Origin: Hydractinia symbiolongicarpus
Lineage: Eukaryota; Cnidaria; Hydrozoa; Anthoathecata; Hydractiniidae
Direction of reading: 5' to 3'
DNA length: 64,000 bases
Assembly (NCBI RefSeq): GCF_029227915.1
Contig: NC_079888.1
Coordinates: 8,973,001 to 9,037,000 of the forward strand
A program made the translations under genes and the position numbers. How positions within the stretch are numbered: the first letter of the stretch is position 1; each line of letters opens with the position of its first letter. Positions 21,393 through 33,928 of this stretch are shown here, in pieces. Below the pieces are notes generated by a model that did not search any database, was not told the origin of the DNA, and was given only the letters and a program-made list of their open reading frames with translations.

Positions 21393-22501
21393 TTTTTAGC
21401 AATTTTATTACAATTAAAAGTAACATGGGAAAGTTAAAAAGATCTTTTCATGTTCTTAAATGTTTTGAAATGAGCAGTGGGATGTTGTATATAAAATGCA
21501 CTGTTTAAAAGTTCCCACAAAGTCAAAGTTCTTAGGGACAATCACAATAAAAAAGTATATGCTAAACGTATAAATTTGGCGGTGGGACGAGGTAGAATCC
21601 TTTGACATTTAATAATATCTCATACTGTATACATCGATTTCTTAGAGAACAGAAAGTTTTTTGAACTTGTAATGTGTACCTGCTTAACAGGGACACATGG
21701 CCAAGTGCTTATGATTTCAAGGACTGACAACATTTAAATATTACCTTTTCTGATTTTGATGTTTAGGGGAAGGAAAGATGATCTGCAGATCTATTAACAT
21801 TTAGCTTGGACTTTTGCGTTCATGAAAGAGCTGTCTCTTAGTTATCTTACAAGAATGTTTTCTCTCCCAAACAGAAACAAAGATAGGCAGTTGCATAAAC
21901 GTCTACATGAAGCCTACACGAAGCCTGTGACCTTAAGACTTAAACAAAAAAACTAACAGAATTCAAACTAATACACATACAGGTAGGTAGCTAGTAATAC
22001 ACTCTATACCAAATTTAACATACACACCAAAACATCTTTTGACCGCCAAGACAGTGTTTACATAAATTGACTCAGTTATCTCGTTAAGCATTGGGCTTTT
22101 ATAAACAAACAATACATTTGATCGAGGTCAAGTTAAAACCTTTTGTTTTGATAAGAAAAAGATTTAAATCACACGTTTTGTAAGAACATTTGGTGGTTTA
22201 CCACTTTTAAGAATAGTTCTTGACCCAAAAGTGCCTAAAATTCAGGAGCAGCTAAAACTAAAATATTTCAATTATTACTTACTTTAAAGCAATGAATTTA
22301 TTGTCTCTTGCAGAGGCAGATGAAGGTTTGGTTTGAGACAACAATATGGCACACGTGGCTAAAATATTTCCCTCCAGCATTTCCAATCCTTTTAATATCT
22401 GAAAGGGTTTCCAAATTCAAAACTTCTTCATTTAACTTAGGTAGCATACAATTGCTTTGATATTCTAGACATTTGAAGTGCTCCCTGCAATTGGACCTGA
22501 C
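21393..22501. mobile_element. Outer hAT-like copy, left part
   Basis: This stretch matches about 24065-25165 and 54040-55085 base for base over long runs (for example the AGGTAGAATCCTTTGAC word). It is interrupted at 22501 by the inner copy and resumes at 25615, ending at 26176. Its own left terminus is missing or replaced. Confidence 0.75.
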
Positions 22502-23584
22502 CAGGGGCGGATCTAGGATTTTTTTCTGGTTAGGCAAAATTTCATAGATTTTTTGGCAAAGTAATGTCAAGGGTTGTGGTGTTGTACGAGGTAAATCGGC
22601 CGTTTTGTGTTTTTGCTGTAAAAGGAACTAAAATTTTCCCAAAAGTAAGGTTTTTAGTTATTAAGAATCCTTCTAGATTAGAAACGAAAGTTTCTTTATA
22701 GCCAAACAAATAACAGTAACCCCCGTAGTTTTACCACTTTATCCTTGTTAAAACATGCGGATGGAAAATGCGTCTGGTTAGCAAATTCGATTTGAAACAG
22801 GGTTAGCGTTTCCATAATTTCTTTGAATCACATATTGGTATTAAGTATCTTAGCATCTTTTTTCGTTTTGCGCACATAATACGAGTACAAGTAATAAGTT
22901 GGGGATTTGCTTCATTTCAAAACATGCAATAAGTCTAATAACTAACAATACAACAAAAAATTACATTACAAGACAATTTTAGGAATAGATAGTCAACAGT
23001 AGTGCAACGTAGAAATATTGTTTGGAAAATTATAGTCTGTGGTAACAACCTGCAAATGCACAAAGAAAACCAGCATATAAAAGAATGAAAGATTTCCAGT
23101 TAGACTTACAGTGTAAGATCGCAACATATAATAAACGTGTACAAAAAGTATATAGTAATCACCTCTTCATGAAGTTAATACAGTTTAGCATTAGGGTTAC
23201 TGGTGTAGTTTTGCACCAATTTCTATTAAGCATTAATTTTAATGCTATGAAATTCCCACAAGAGAAAGGCAGTTTATTAAGCCAGAAAAGAGTTAGAAAT
23301 TAGAAAAATAACATCAAAACATTTAAGATGTCTCATATTATTTACCCTTACATGTCCCTGTCAACTATGTTTAAAAAATATTTTAATACTGTAAAATCTT
23401 TAAGAAAGTTTTAGTAACTATAAGCCAATTATGAAGATTCTCATATAAAAAGCAACATATATACAAATCCTACTCATATCCATAAGTTGACATGACATTT
23501 TGTTAGTTTACAGTCTGTAACAGAACGTTTTTTAACATGCAATTCTTGTTTCGATCTGTATATGTTTTACGTGAAAATCATTTC

Positions 23585-23885
23585 TATGATTTACTTGAAT
23601 ATTCACAAGTTATTTTGATTGATTTTTTTCACCAACTTTGTGGATTATACCAGATATATATCCATTGTTTACAGTTTTCCAATATTATAAGGATTCAGAA
23701 CAAATCTTCTGTGTTATTTACTTGAATATTCATCATAGGTACCAGGGTGACATCAAAATACAAGTTATTTTGATTGATTTTTTTCACCTTCTTAGTTCCT
23801 CTTATGAAACACAACTTTGTGGATTATACCAGATATATATCCATTGTTTACAGTTTTCCAATATTATAAGGATTAACAAATCTGT
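23585..23885. repeat. Imperfect tandem duplication inside the inner copy
   Basis: The words CAAGTTATTTTGATTGATTT and GTGGATTATACCAGATATAT each occur twice, roughly 155 and 178 bases apart. The copy at 53.7-53.9 kb has only a decayed single version, so this is a local expansion. Confidence 0.7.
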
Positions 23886-25194
23886 GTTCTTTTAATTGAT
23901 GGTGATTTTCATTGTCAGAAGAATATTCATCTTAGGTACCAGGGTGACATCAAAATATCTTATCCTAAAACAAAATTATATCAATGTATTGCTCAGCAAG
24001 ATGAGAATAAGAAATATTATAAAACAAACTTGGACTATTCTTAGATTAGGTATTGCTTCATTCTTTTGTTTTTAGCAATATTATTACAATTAAAAGTAAC
24101 ATGGGAAAGTCAAAGAGATCTTCTCGTGTTCTTAAAAGTTTTAAAATGAGCAGTGGGATGTTGCATATAAAATGCACTGTTTAAAAGTTCCCACAAAGTC
24201 AAAGTTCTTAGGGACAATCACAATAAAAAAGTATATGCTAAGCGTATAAATTTGGCGGTGGGACGAGGTAGAATCCTTTGACGTTTAATTATATCTCATA
24301 CTGTATACATCGATTTCTTAGAGAACAGAAAGAATTAATAACTTTTAGTGTCTACCTGCTTAGCAGGGACACATGGATGAGTGCTTATGGTTTCAAGGAC
24401 TGACAACATTCAAAGATTACCTTTTCTGATTTGATGTTTAGGGGAGGGAAAGGGGATCTGCAGATCTATTAACATTTAGCTTGGACTTTTGCGTTCATGA
24501 AAGAGCTGTCTCTTATTTATCTTACAAGAATGTATTCTCTCCCAAACAGAAACAAAGATACACAGTTGCATAAACGGCTACACGAAGCCTACACGAAGCC
24601 AGTGACCCTTAAGACGTTAAAGAAAAAAAACTAACAAAATTCCAACTAATACACATACAGGTAGCTAGTAATACTCTATACCGAATTTAACATACACATC
24701 AAAACATCTTTCGACCGCCAAGACAGTGTTTACATAAATTGCCTCCGTTAGCTATCTCGTTTGGCATTGGGCTTTTATGTTTTTAAACAATGCATTTGAT
24801 CAAGGCCAAGTTAAAACCTTTTGTTTTGATAAGAAAAAGATTTAAATTACACGTTTTGTAAGAACATCTGGTGGTTTACCACTTTTAAGAATAGTTCTTG
24901 ACACAAAAGTGCCTAAAATTCAGGAGCAGCTAAAACTAAAATATTTCAAGTATTACTGAATTTATTGTCTCTTGCAGAGGAAGATAAAGGTTTGGTTTGA
25001 GACAACAACACGGCACACGTGGCCAAAATACTTCTCTCCAGCATTTCCAATCCTTTCAATATCTGAAAAGGTTTCCAAATTCAAAACTTCTTTATTTAAC
25101 TTAGGTGGCATACAATTGCTTTAATATTCTAGACATTTGAAGTGCTCCCTGCAATTGGACCTGATCCAGGTAAACCATGTTGAAAAAGAAACAT

Positions 25195-25400
25195 CCACTC
25201 CATGTAACCGTACCCGTGGTCGTTTTAGGCGTTTAAACTTTAAAACCCACGGACGTTTTAGGCGTTTTTTCTTCACATTCCAGAATTTCATTCATTGGAA
25301 CTTGGAAACCCGCGGACGTTTTAGGCGTTTTTTCTTCCATCTGTGATTTTCATTCATTCGGAACTTTAAAACCCGCGGACGTTTTAGGCGAATAGACATT
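25195..25400. repeat. GGACGTTTTAGGCG minisatellite, inner copy
   Basis: Repeats of ACCC(A/G)CGGACGTTTTAGGCG separated by variable AT-rich spacers near the right end of the element. The partner array is 25670-25945. Confidence 0.8.
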
Positions 25401-25614
25401 TTGCCTAAGATCGCCCCGGGTTTGCTTATTTGAGTAAAATAAAACACGCACGCCGCGCATCGTCTTAGTCGAAATCGGCGGATGCCAAAAATAAATTGAT
25501 AAAAATAATTTAGTTTTTTTTATAGATTATTCTATCTATAGAGAATTTTTTTTCTAGTTCACAAAACTAGGCTTAGGCAATTGCCTAGGCTGCCTAACCC
25601 TAGATCCGCCCCTG

Positions 25615-26176
25615 CTGACCCAGGTAAACCATGTTGAAAAAGACACATCCACTTGTCCATGTAACCATACCCGTGGTCGTTTTAGACGTTTAAACTTTTT
25701 AACCCACGGACGTTTTAGGCGTTTTAACTTAAAACCCACGGACGTTTTAGGCGTTTTAACTTAAAACCCACGGACGTTTTAAGCGTTTTAACTTAAAACC
25801 CACGGACGTTTTAGGCGTTTTTTCTTCACATTCCAGAATTTCATTCATTGGAACTTGAAAACCCGCGGACGTTTTAGGCGTTTTTTCTTCCATCTGTGAT
25901 TTTCATTCATTCGAAACTTTAAAACCCGCGGACGTTTTAGGCGAATCGACACTTTGCCTAAGATCGCCCCGGGTTTGCTTATTTGAATAAAATATAAAAA
26001 ATCGATAAAATGACGCATCGTCATGAAGTCGAAATCGGCGGATGCCAAAAATAAATATATAAAAATAATTTAGTTTTTTTATAGATTATTCTATCTATAG
26101 AATTTTTTTTCTCTAGTAGGTCACAAAATTACGCTTAGGCAATTGCCTAGGCTGCCTAACCCTAGATCCGCCCCTG
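25615..26176. mobile_element. Outer hAT-like copy, right part
   Basis: Resumes the interrupted sequence (CTGACCCAGGTAAACC), contains an expanded minisatellite of about 32-bp units and ends in CCTAGATCCGCCCCTG, the same terminus as the inner copy. Confidence 0.8.
25670..25945. repeat. GGACGTTTTAGGCG minisatellite, outer copy
   Basis: At least six units, of which three consecutive ones (about 25725-25810) are nearly identical 32-bp repeats. A single decayed pair is left at 55145-55200. Confidence 0.85.
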
Positions 26177-28550
26177 ACGTGACCACGAATCTAAATGAGC
26201 GAATATATTTCTCAGTGGTAGTATTAGTGCAGGCGTTGTTGTGTTTAAAAAAAACCATACACGTTTAAGCTCTACTCATGCATAACCATTTTTGCTTTGA
26301 TTATCTCTTTCTACCAAAACAATATTCAGCGCATGCCAATAGATATTTTTTCTGATGTAAACAAACGTGATTGGTAGAAATGGTGGTTCTTCCGGCAACC
26401 AATACATCCGCAAAATGTGATAAAATTATTTTAAAAAGTTAGCTTTGCACCTTAATTGCTAGTTTTTGAGGGCGAAAACTTATATTAATATCCATTTCGT
26501 ATCTGATCATGTTATCAATGATAGTATATTATCCTATATAAATAAAAAAAATACTTCCACAGCTTAGATTACTGAGAATTAGAATGTCACTGGTTCTTAT
26601 CTTTCGTATGGCCACTTGCCTTTAAACATGCAGGATTCTACGGAAATTTTGCAGTTTTTTTGCGGTTTTTTTTTGCGGTTTTTTTTTATTTTAGCGCGAA
26701 AATCTTTTGCAATTTAAACGTGAAATTAGAAACAATTCAAAAACTATTTAACAGCTCTGTGACCTCTGCAAACTATCTGTAATTTCAAAAAAAAAACATG
26801 TTTGCGATATATGAATTCGGAATGTTCCAAATCAAAATTTTTTGCGACTAGTTTAAATAATCGCGAAACTCGCGCAATTTTTTATCAATAAAGTTTTAGT
26901 GAAATTTTAATTTTGTAAAATAATCAGTACAGAAATCTAGGAACTTATTGCGTGAAAATAATGGCATCTAAATTTGACAAATTGGCCCAGGTTATTTAAT
27001 GTGTTTCATAAAAATATGAAAACGGTCTTAAACGGTCTTGTGTAATTTTCTTAGCAAAAATTCAAAACGTGCACGTTTTTTATAGGAAAAACATTTAAAT
27101 GAAGGAATCCTTTAAATATTTTTATTTTTTTAAATTTGAAGCCACGATGTGTTTTTAAGTTATTTTTAGTTTTTGTCTTATTTTCTTATTTTTAAAAAGT
27201 TACATATTTATTTCAGTATCTCTTGGTATTTACAAATTACTTAACATATTCGAAGGATTTGGACTTTTAAGGCCATATCTTATTTTATAGTTTGTTCTCA
27301 AAGAAACAGTTTAAAACTTGAAAAACCGTTTTGCAAAAAAGTTATTGTCAGCCTCCTGTAACATGGTTAAATTCTAAACCCATGATCCTCCTTAACCGCT
27401 ATCAAAAACCAATATCTTCCCTTTTACACAATAGACAGCATCATAACTTGCATAGAGGGCTGCACTCTTTTCAACAGTTACAGTAGTGCCAAAAGTAGAA
27501 CCAGGGGCGACTTATTAAAAGTTATTTGCTTTGGAGGGTCAGGTAAAAACTGTGGTGCAATGTGTATACAAATTATAAACAAAAAAGTAAAATAAAAGAG
27601 GTCCAGCGTGGTGCTATCAGCCTTGAACACGCTTCCATTTTGTTGAAATATCATGGTGAGATACGAACCACCGTTTTAGAGATACAACTTAAATTATTTG
27701 TCAAAGTTTTCCTGATGCAAATGCACCAGTACACGATCCCTTTATCAGGTTCATCCAAATTTTTTATAAGTAGAATCACAAAAAGATTTTAAATGTCAAG
27801 TAACTATTGTTGATATATCACAGTTGCGCACTTTTAATGCTCAAGAAAATTAATTATCGCGGGATTTTTTTCCGGCCAAAAATTTTTTTTTTTTTGCGAG
27901 AATTTTTTTCCCCAATTTCGCAAGTTTACACGTTATAAAAACATTCGCGAGAATTAAATTTAATTCCCGCGCATCTTGTTCTTAATAAAGCTTGGAAAAG
28001 ATGAATACTTAATCTAAGAGTATCAGTTTGAAGGAGAAATATTCATTTGCTGACCTTGTGTTTTATAAAGATAAAATTTCGTCTACATCAATAAAAGCGA
28101 AGGGTTAAATTCTATATTATTTAAAAACTGGAAATATTGTTGCATTTATTTAATATTAATAATATATTGCTTTCTAAAGCGGGGCTAGCACCAAAAACTT
28201 ATACTCTATTACTAAATGAGAATAAGTAATAAGAGATTTATTGGCTCAGATCTAAAGGGGTTATGGAAATATTTAGCCGAATACTTGACTTTTTACATAT
28301 ATATTTCTACATCTGAGTATCACGAAGAGATCAAGTATAAAGAATTGTTACTTTCTGGCTTACATATGATGGACCTGTTGGATTTTTAGGAACTATTTAG
28401 ACTTTTTTCGATATTTAGTATAACCTGCTCTATAATCCACTACAAAATTTATCTCAGTAATTTTGAAAAATGAGGCTTTTATTTTTAGTATTCATCCCAT
28501 GGATATATTTTCACTATTTTTAGTGGAAATCACGCTTTTAACAATGTCCT
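26177..28550. other. Intergenic with CGCG-rich patches
   Basis: No supported gene. 26640-26890 and 27855-27965 contain TCGCG / CGCGA words with long T runs, similar to 31320-31450. They look like old copies of a transposon with CGCGAAA-type ends, but clean termini are not found. Confidence 0.4.
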
Positions 28551-28554
28551 AAAG

Positions 28555-29235
28555 CTATTCTTTATCGGAAGTCAAGATTGATCCAATCCTTCGATAATCA
28601 ATATGCCAATCATCTTTCAATTTTTTCGAATGCTGTGTCAATTTTAATTCTGTGACAGTTCCGTTATTATTTTTCAGTAATGGATCAACCCTCGCGCCAA
28701 TACGACGACTTACCGTAGCATTAGCCAGGACGTATATTAGCAGTGGCACTATTCACATACTTAAGCAAAGTTCCAATTTTTTTATCCAAACTTTTTTCAC
28801 ACGGACCTTTCGATTCTACTATAGCTTTTAAACTCGCAGTGACCATTTTTTTTTGTTTTCAGTGTTGGCTCTGGCGTATTGCGGAATGGCGGTTCGGCCG
28901 CTTCTGCGGATCCATTGATTATCAATCGTATGTAAGTCATCTCTTAGGTTTTCCATAGTCTCTTTCCAGGCCTTTAACTTGATGGGGTAACCACTTCTAG
29001 GATATTTGTCACAAACTTCGACCCTGATGGTTTCAAAGGGGAGCACTTGTGCTCGAACGTGCCTACGACCAATAGGCATGCTTAGATTTTTCCCAAGCAA
29101 TGTTATGGCAATGTTTGTCTAGATGGTAAAATCAGGTTTGATGCATTCTTTCTTTAATTCACTTTGTAAATCTGCATAAGCAGTGTAAGTAAATGCACAG
29201 ATTATCACCAGGAGAAGAAATAAACCAAACTTCAT
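28555..29235 (-). pseudogene. Secreted LHTID/TSD-family protein, dead paralogue of 18.3 kb
   Basis: Starts with a signal peptide (KFGLFLLLVIICAFTYTAYA) after an acceptor TTTTCCAG six bases upstream and follows the 18295 gene closely: ECIKPDFTI, GRRHVRAQVLPFETIR, LRDDLHTIDNQW, ATANIRPG, RVDPLL and GSILTSDKE. Three lesions are visible by comparison: an in-frame stop at 29119-29121 (Gln to stop), a run of nine T at 28846-28854 against seven A in the intact gene (2-base shift), and one extra base near 28722 in the GY-x-T position. It lies inverted relative to the intact copy about 10 kb away. Like that copy it has Gln in the AQVLP position. Confidence 0.85.
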
Positions 29236-31626
29236 GATGATCTGGAAAATATCTGGATGTGGAAAAAATAAAAATATATAGTGTTTTGAGAATTGTTAAC
29301 CGTATGTTTTTTTATATGACAGTGATAGAAAAGTTTTGAAATTTGTTGGTATAGCTAGTTTATAAAGTGAATAATGAACACGCGATTAGAACATTATATG
29401 TCATCGTTGGATCAGAAAAGAGAAGAAAAAATTAATCATAAAAAATTATACCTTTTTGCAGACTGATAACACTTCTTTGTAACTGTGACCACAAGATTGG
29501 AATGAACGTTAGCTGGCATTTGAATAATTATCATACCGAAGTTGAGATCATATAAGAAAGCTAAGTCTTCAATGCATGTTTATGGCGTAATGAACAAACA
29601 CATTTTCTCAGTAGATGCATTAGTTTTATTTCTCACGCACAAGAAATTTCAAGTCACGTCCATAACGTATTTACATATGAAAACCGATGCTGTTCACGCA
29701 TGTAGGAATAACAAATAAAAACACTTGCAAAGATAATTTAAATAACAGTGCCAAAAGAAGCGGGGAGAGGGGATCTTTTTATATATAAATGATGTTTTAT
29801 ACAAAAAAACATAAAAATGAGAATACTGTTTTCTCTCTCGTTTATAACCAAATGATTTTATTGAATGTCAATCAGAGGAGATAATTTTTAACATTTCCCT
29901 CTCGTTCAAAGCCATGGTTAGCCCTCGCAGAGCACTACAGCACTGAATTTAAGGAATGAATTCCATTCTGTAAATATTACTTTCATATGTGGAAATAATA
30001 TGTCAAAATGACTCTACTTTTCTACTATTTTTGCACCTTCATGTTGGAATTACTTATGGCAACTCCTGTTAATAATTTTTTGAATAACTGACCATTATGA
30101 CTGCTTTTACGGATAAAGAAAGTAGTTGTCAGTTCATTTAGCAAATTGAATATATAATTCGAAGGCTAAAGTTAACTGGGCACCTATGTTAATTTTGTAA
30201 TAGCTAACTAATCAAGAAATGTCCTTGTATGTCAAAAATAAGAGGATAGGTAAAAATGATATATACAAGTGTTCCTTCTAATTTTTCTTAAAAAATTTCG
30301 AATTATGCATATTTTAGTGATAAATGAAGTTTTTGTCGGTATATGCGGCAAATTAAGTATCTAATTCAAAGGCTAAATTTAATTATGGAAATTGATTTTG
30401 TATTTGTGTCTAGCTAGCTTTTTCATCTCCATGTTAAAAGTTTCCTGTAAGGTTTTGGTTTCTTATTAACATTGCATGAGAGGATGCGATGTTTAAAAAT
30501 TACCGTATAAACTTATCCTGAACTACGAACCTAAAAAGAGAACAAAATTTGATTAAGATAAAGCCTTCATTAAAAAAATATTTTACACACCTGTAAACTA
30601 ATCTTTCGAGCATAAGCATTCTTCCAAAGTAGCAAGCAAATCATCCAGAGCATAAAAATGTCTTTATGTCAAGCAATATATGAGATGGTTGCATTTTTTT
30701 AACTCTAGAGGCGTAACAGCTTTAAATGTATTATTGGTCCTTGAAGTATTTATGGAACTTACAATAACTAACAGCGGAAGTGTACATGCAAAAAAGCATT
30801 GTTTATATTTATTTAAGTTTATATTTATTTGATTTTTTAAACAACTACTGACGCTTATTTACAATATCTGTTCTAGTGGAACAATTGCACTTAAAGCCTC
30901 CTATAAAAATAATCACTCATCTGCTTATCACTTTCAGTATACATATTTCAAAACACATAATCTTTTTGTAACATTTACACGCCTTGATTATCTGTACATA
31001 AACCATTATGGGTGGAAAACTTCTTCATCGTAATAGATGTAATTTGTTAGAAATGGCTGCCAAATTGCTAATTTGTGTCGGAAATGCACGAAATATGGGC
31101 AACTGAAATATGTACGATGGTCGTATCCTGTAATTTTTCCATGGCCCGACAGCTAGTTTATAATATTATTCGAATTAAACAATATACCGAGCGGTTTATA
31201 TCAACTTTGTTTTATAGAACTTTTAGAATGATTGTTGCAATGATAGTTTTTGTGTTGCTTACTTATTCTTTGGGTTCTTTTACTTTAGATTGTAAAAGTG
31301 TTGCGCTATTAGGAGCAGAAGGTTTCGCGGGGAGAACTTTCGCGTCTTTCGCGTTTTTAGTAATTTTCGCGAAAGTTTATTCCTCAAAATTTATTTTATT
31401 AAAAAAACGTGAAAGTTTTTCCTGCGAAATTATATAATTTTTTCAAAACGCGAAATATTTTTTAATTCAAAAAAATTATTTTTTAACTACAAAATATTAA
31501 AGTACAATTTTTTATGTATTTTCTTTAATCATTGTTCAATTACAATAACTTTTGGTGTTTCTCTTTCTTTCCCAAGTTGAACATTTCCCTGATGTCACGA
31601 CTTTCTCTTTTTGGTAACTGCTTCAG
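29236..31626. other. Intergenic upstream of two genes, no coding recognised
   Basis: It should contain the former promoter of the 29.2-kb pseudogene (minus strand). An ORF of 120 codons at 31.1-31.4 kb overlaps a CGCG-rich repeat patch and is not believed. Confidence 0.35.
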
Positions 31627-31875
31627 GCGTTTTTACCTACGGGTGGTGAAGTCATCACAAATTTAAATAAGCTAACAACAGCCCTAGTTAAGTTCTACAA
31701 CCATATGACAGCTTCCAAAGGAAGAGAAATTATCGATAGCGGATGGAAAGCTTCGGGGATTCGTGATGCAATCGAGTTCGGCTCAACAAATATGCCATCG
31801 ATCGATCCTTTTAAAAACATCGATTTGATTCTAAGCGAAAACACCGAATCGGATAATAACAGTCACCTAGTGTAA
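31627..31875 (+). CDS. Candidate last exon, transposase-like C-terminus
   Basis: A pyrimidine-rich tract and acceptor (GGTAACTGCTTCAG) precede an 82-codon frame that ends in TAA. The product reads PTGGEVITNLNKL, FYNHMTASKGREIIDSGWKA, SGIRDAIEFG and then an acidic tail. The I-I-x-x-GW-x-x-SGI segment resembles the GF-x-x-TGI-type stretch near the C-terminus of DDE transposases of the pogo/jerky group; this is a loose resemblance. No upstream exon is recognised, so it may be a host gene fragment or a transposon relic. Confidence 0.4.
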   Translation, partial: AFLPTGGEVITNLNKLTTALVKFYNHMTASKGREIIDSGWKASGIRDAIEFGSTNMPSIDPFKNIDLILSENTESDNNSHLV

Positions 31876-33040
31876 GTCTGTGATAGACAAAAGAAAAAAC
31901 AGAGCATAAGTAGCATAAGGCGTTATTTTTTTTCATTGTGATAATTTTTTAACATGATTACTTGTACTGCATTGCTCAGATGTATCACTAGATAAATCTT
32001 GTCACACTTTAGCCCTTTAGCCTTCCTTGGCCATACTCAAATATACACAGCTTGACTATATTCGCTAAACCACTATTACATTAAAATAAACACTGGTGGT
32101 GGTGGTGAATTTGAAATGTAGAGCGAGTTTCTTGTTTTTGCTACGATTTGTGTAAATTTTAAGTCATGGTAAATTGTAAGTCATGATAAATTTTTGCCGT
32201 GTAGGGCCATGTCTATTGATCAATGTTGTATCTCTAGATCGCAGCTTCAATCTCGTATATCAAACCTCCCTTCCTCTTCCCTTAAATGGTTAGATTCTAA
32301 TACATTGAATTAAAATCCTGTTTGCACTTAAGTTATTGTATTTTTGATATTCACGAAATCGGCCCTGGGAAGTTTAATCATGACAATATGACCACTCTGC
32401 TTTAAATGATGGAATTTTTTGTCCGTCTTTTATTATATATATTATATATATTTATTATATAAATGTTGATTGCTTCACTTAGGTGGGACATATAATATTT
32501 CTCAGTATAAGAAATAACAACCCAAAACGGTCTCGGCTAGTACAAACAATTTTTTTTTGCCTTCCATGTAATCCAAAGTATTCTCTTTACACTTGCAATC
32601 CAAAAATGACATTACAGTTTTTGTTGTAGAATATAAATAACAACAAAGCACTTATTTGCTTCACTTATTCAATAAGAGAAATCAAGATTCCACCAAACCA
32701 AATGCATTCATTGAGACAAGTGTGAGCATGACTGGTTTACATTAACCACTAATTTTTGGCATGTTTTCAATAATTTTGCGACATTAGTTATTGCAATTCA
32801 CAAAGGTAGATTGCATTTAAGAGAAAAAACAGCAATTTCTATCCTTAAAGTATCTTGTTATTTAAAAACACATCTATTTAATAAATTCTACAATTGTTAC
32901 TTCCTAAGTTGAATAATACCCTTTATGCCTTCACAATAATTATACCTCCCTAACTAAGAGAGAATCTTATGGCCAATGACGTGCATAATATTTAGAAAAC
33001 TGCAAACACAAACAAAAGAATATTAGTGTATCTTATTAGA
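31876..33040. other. Intergenic, no gene recognised
   Basis: AT-rich, with a short TATATAT run near 32435-32460. No repeat terminus or ORF is supported. Confidence 0.35.
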
Positions 33041-33178
33041 CTAGTCGTCAGCCCGTGGAAAAATCCACGGGTTCGCCCGTCCTTTTTGTACAGCATTGCG
33101 TGCGTCTCGCTACTTGCGCAGCTAAGCTACCATTTTGCGTTACAGACGGACAGACGTATACGGGTATTATAATATAGA
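33041..33178 (-). mobile_element. Mini-Helitron, complete, minus orientation
   Basis: 138 bp. Read on the minus strand it begins TC after A, and ends with the perfect hairpin CCCGTGGATTTTTCCACGGG, then GCTGACGACTAG before T. These are the three Helitron criteria (A|TC, 3' hairpin, CTRR|T). No coding. Confidence 0.75.
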
Positions 33179-33469
33179 TTAGAATATCAATTATGATATC
33201 TAATATCAATAATAAATAAATATCAACCATCCGGCGATAGATAAGTTGTGGATGTTCACAAAGTTCTGTATGTGCGCGCGTAATCTGACTGTCGGAAAAG
33301 AAAGACGACTACGTAATGAAGTTGGTTCTAATTGACAGTTTTTATGGTATAAAAAAAACGACAAAAAATGGAATTATGGTTGTTCGTACCTATAAACTTT
33401 TTTGTTAGGAGCAAGCTTCATTTATTTCAGGGATAAGTTGCTCTTTATGTCAATATTTCATCGTTGTAT

Positions 33470-33758
33470 TTTACTGTTTATATATTCCGCCTGTATATGC
33501 GTGCACGTGTGCATTGTTTCAGACGTTGTATAAACACAAATTACGTCATGCTTCCTCATACTTTAGTACTGTTTATATATTCCGCCTGCATATGCATGCA
33601 CGTGTGCATTGTTTCAGACGTTGTATAAACACAAATTACGTCATGCTTCCTCATACTTCAGTACTGTTTATATATTCCGCCTGTATATGCGTGCACGTGT
33701 CCATTGTTCCAGACGTTGTATAAACACAAATTACGTCATGCTTCCTCATACTTTAGTA
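33470..33758. repeat. 95-bp tandem repeat, three copies
   Basis: Three units with a 95-bp period, nearly identical, containing ATTCCGCCTG, GTGCACGTGT and AATTACGTCATGCTTCC. The array ends just beyond the truncated gene at 33929. Confidence 0.95.
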
Positions 33759-33928
33759 CTTGGCATTCTTGTAACAATATCACATATAACACGTTTTCCG
33801 CACTAAGAACAAACTTTACTTTTTTCAATAACATTTTGTTATTCCTCATTTTAATTACATCATTGCCACACGACGTCATACGAAAAACAATACGACTTCT
33901 CATCCCCTCTTGTTCCATTTTTTTCTGA

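Larger units (their letters stand above)
22502..25614. mobile_element. Inner hAT-like element, full length, non-autonomous
   Basis: Ends are CAGGGGCGGATCTAGG (22502) and its inverse CCTAGATCCGCCCCTG (to 25614). The target duplication CTGAC is at 22497-22501 and 25615-25619. The uninterrupted target exists inside the element itself, at about 25156-25175 (GGACCTGATCCAGGTAAACC), which fixes the borders exactly. The CAGGGGCGG end is typical of hAT, and a 5-bp duplication would fit the hAT5 type rather than the usual 8 bp. No transposase is seen, so movement would need a helper. Confidence 0.8.

Noticed and set aside
25195-25945. CRISPR-like array
   Set aside because: The spacers are short and repetitive, the repeats vary, and the setting is a eukaryotic transposon.
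31075-31437. 120-codon ORF
   Set aside because: The second half is a CGCG-rich repeat patch found elsewhere in the window.
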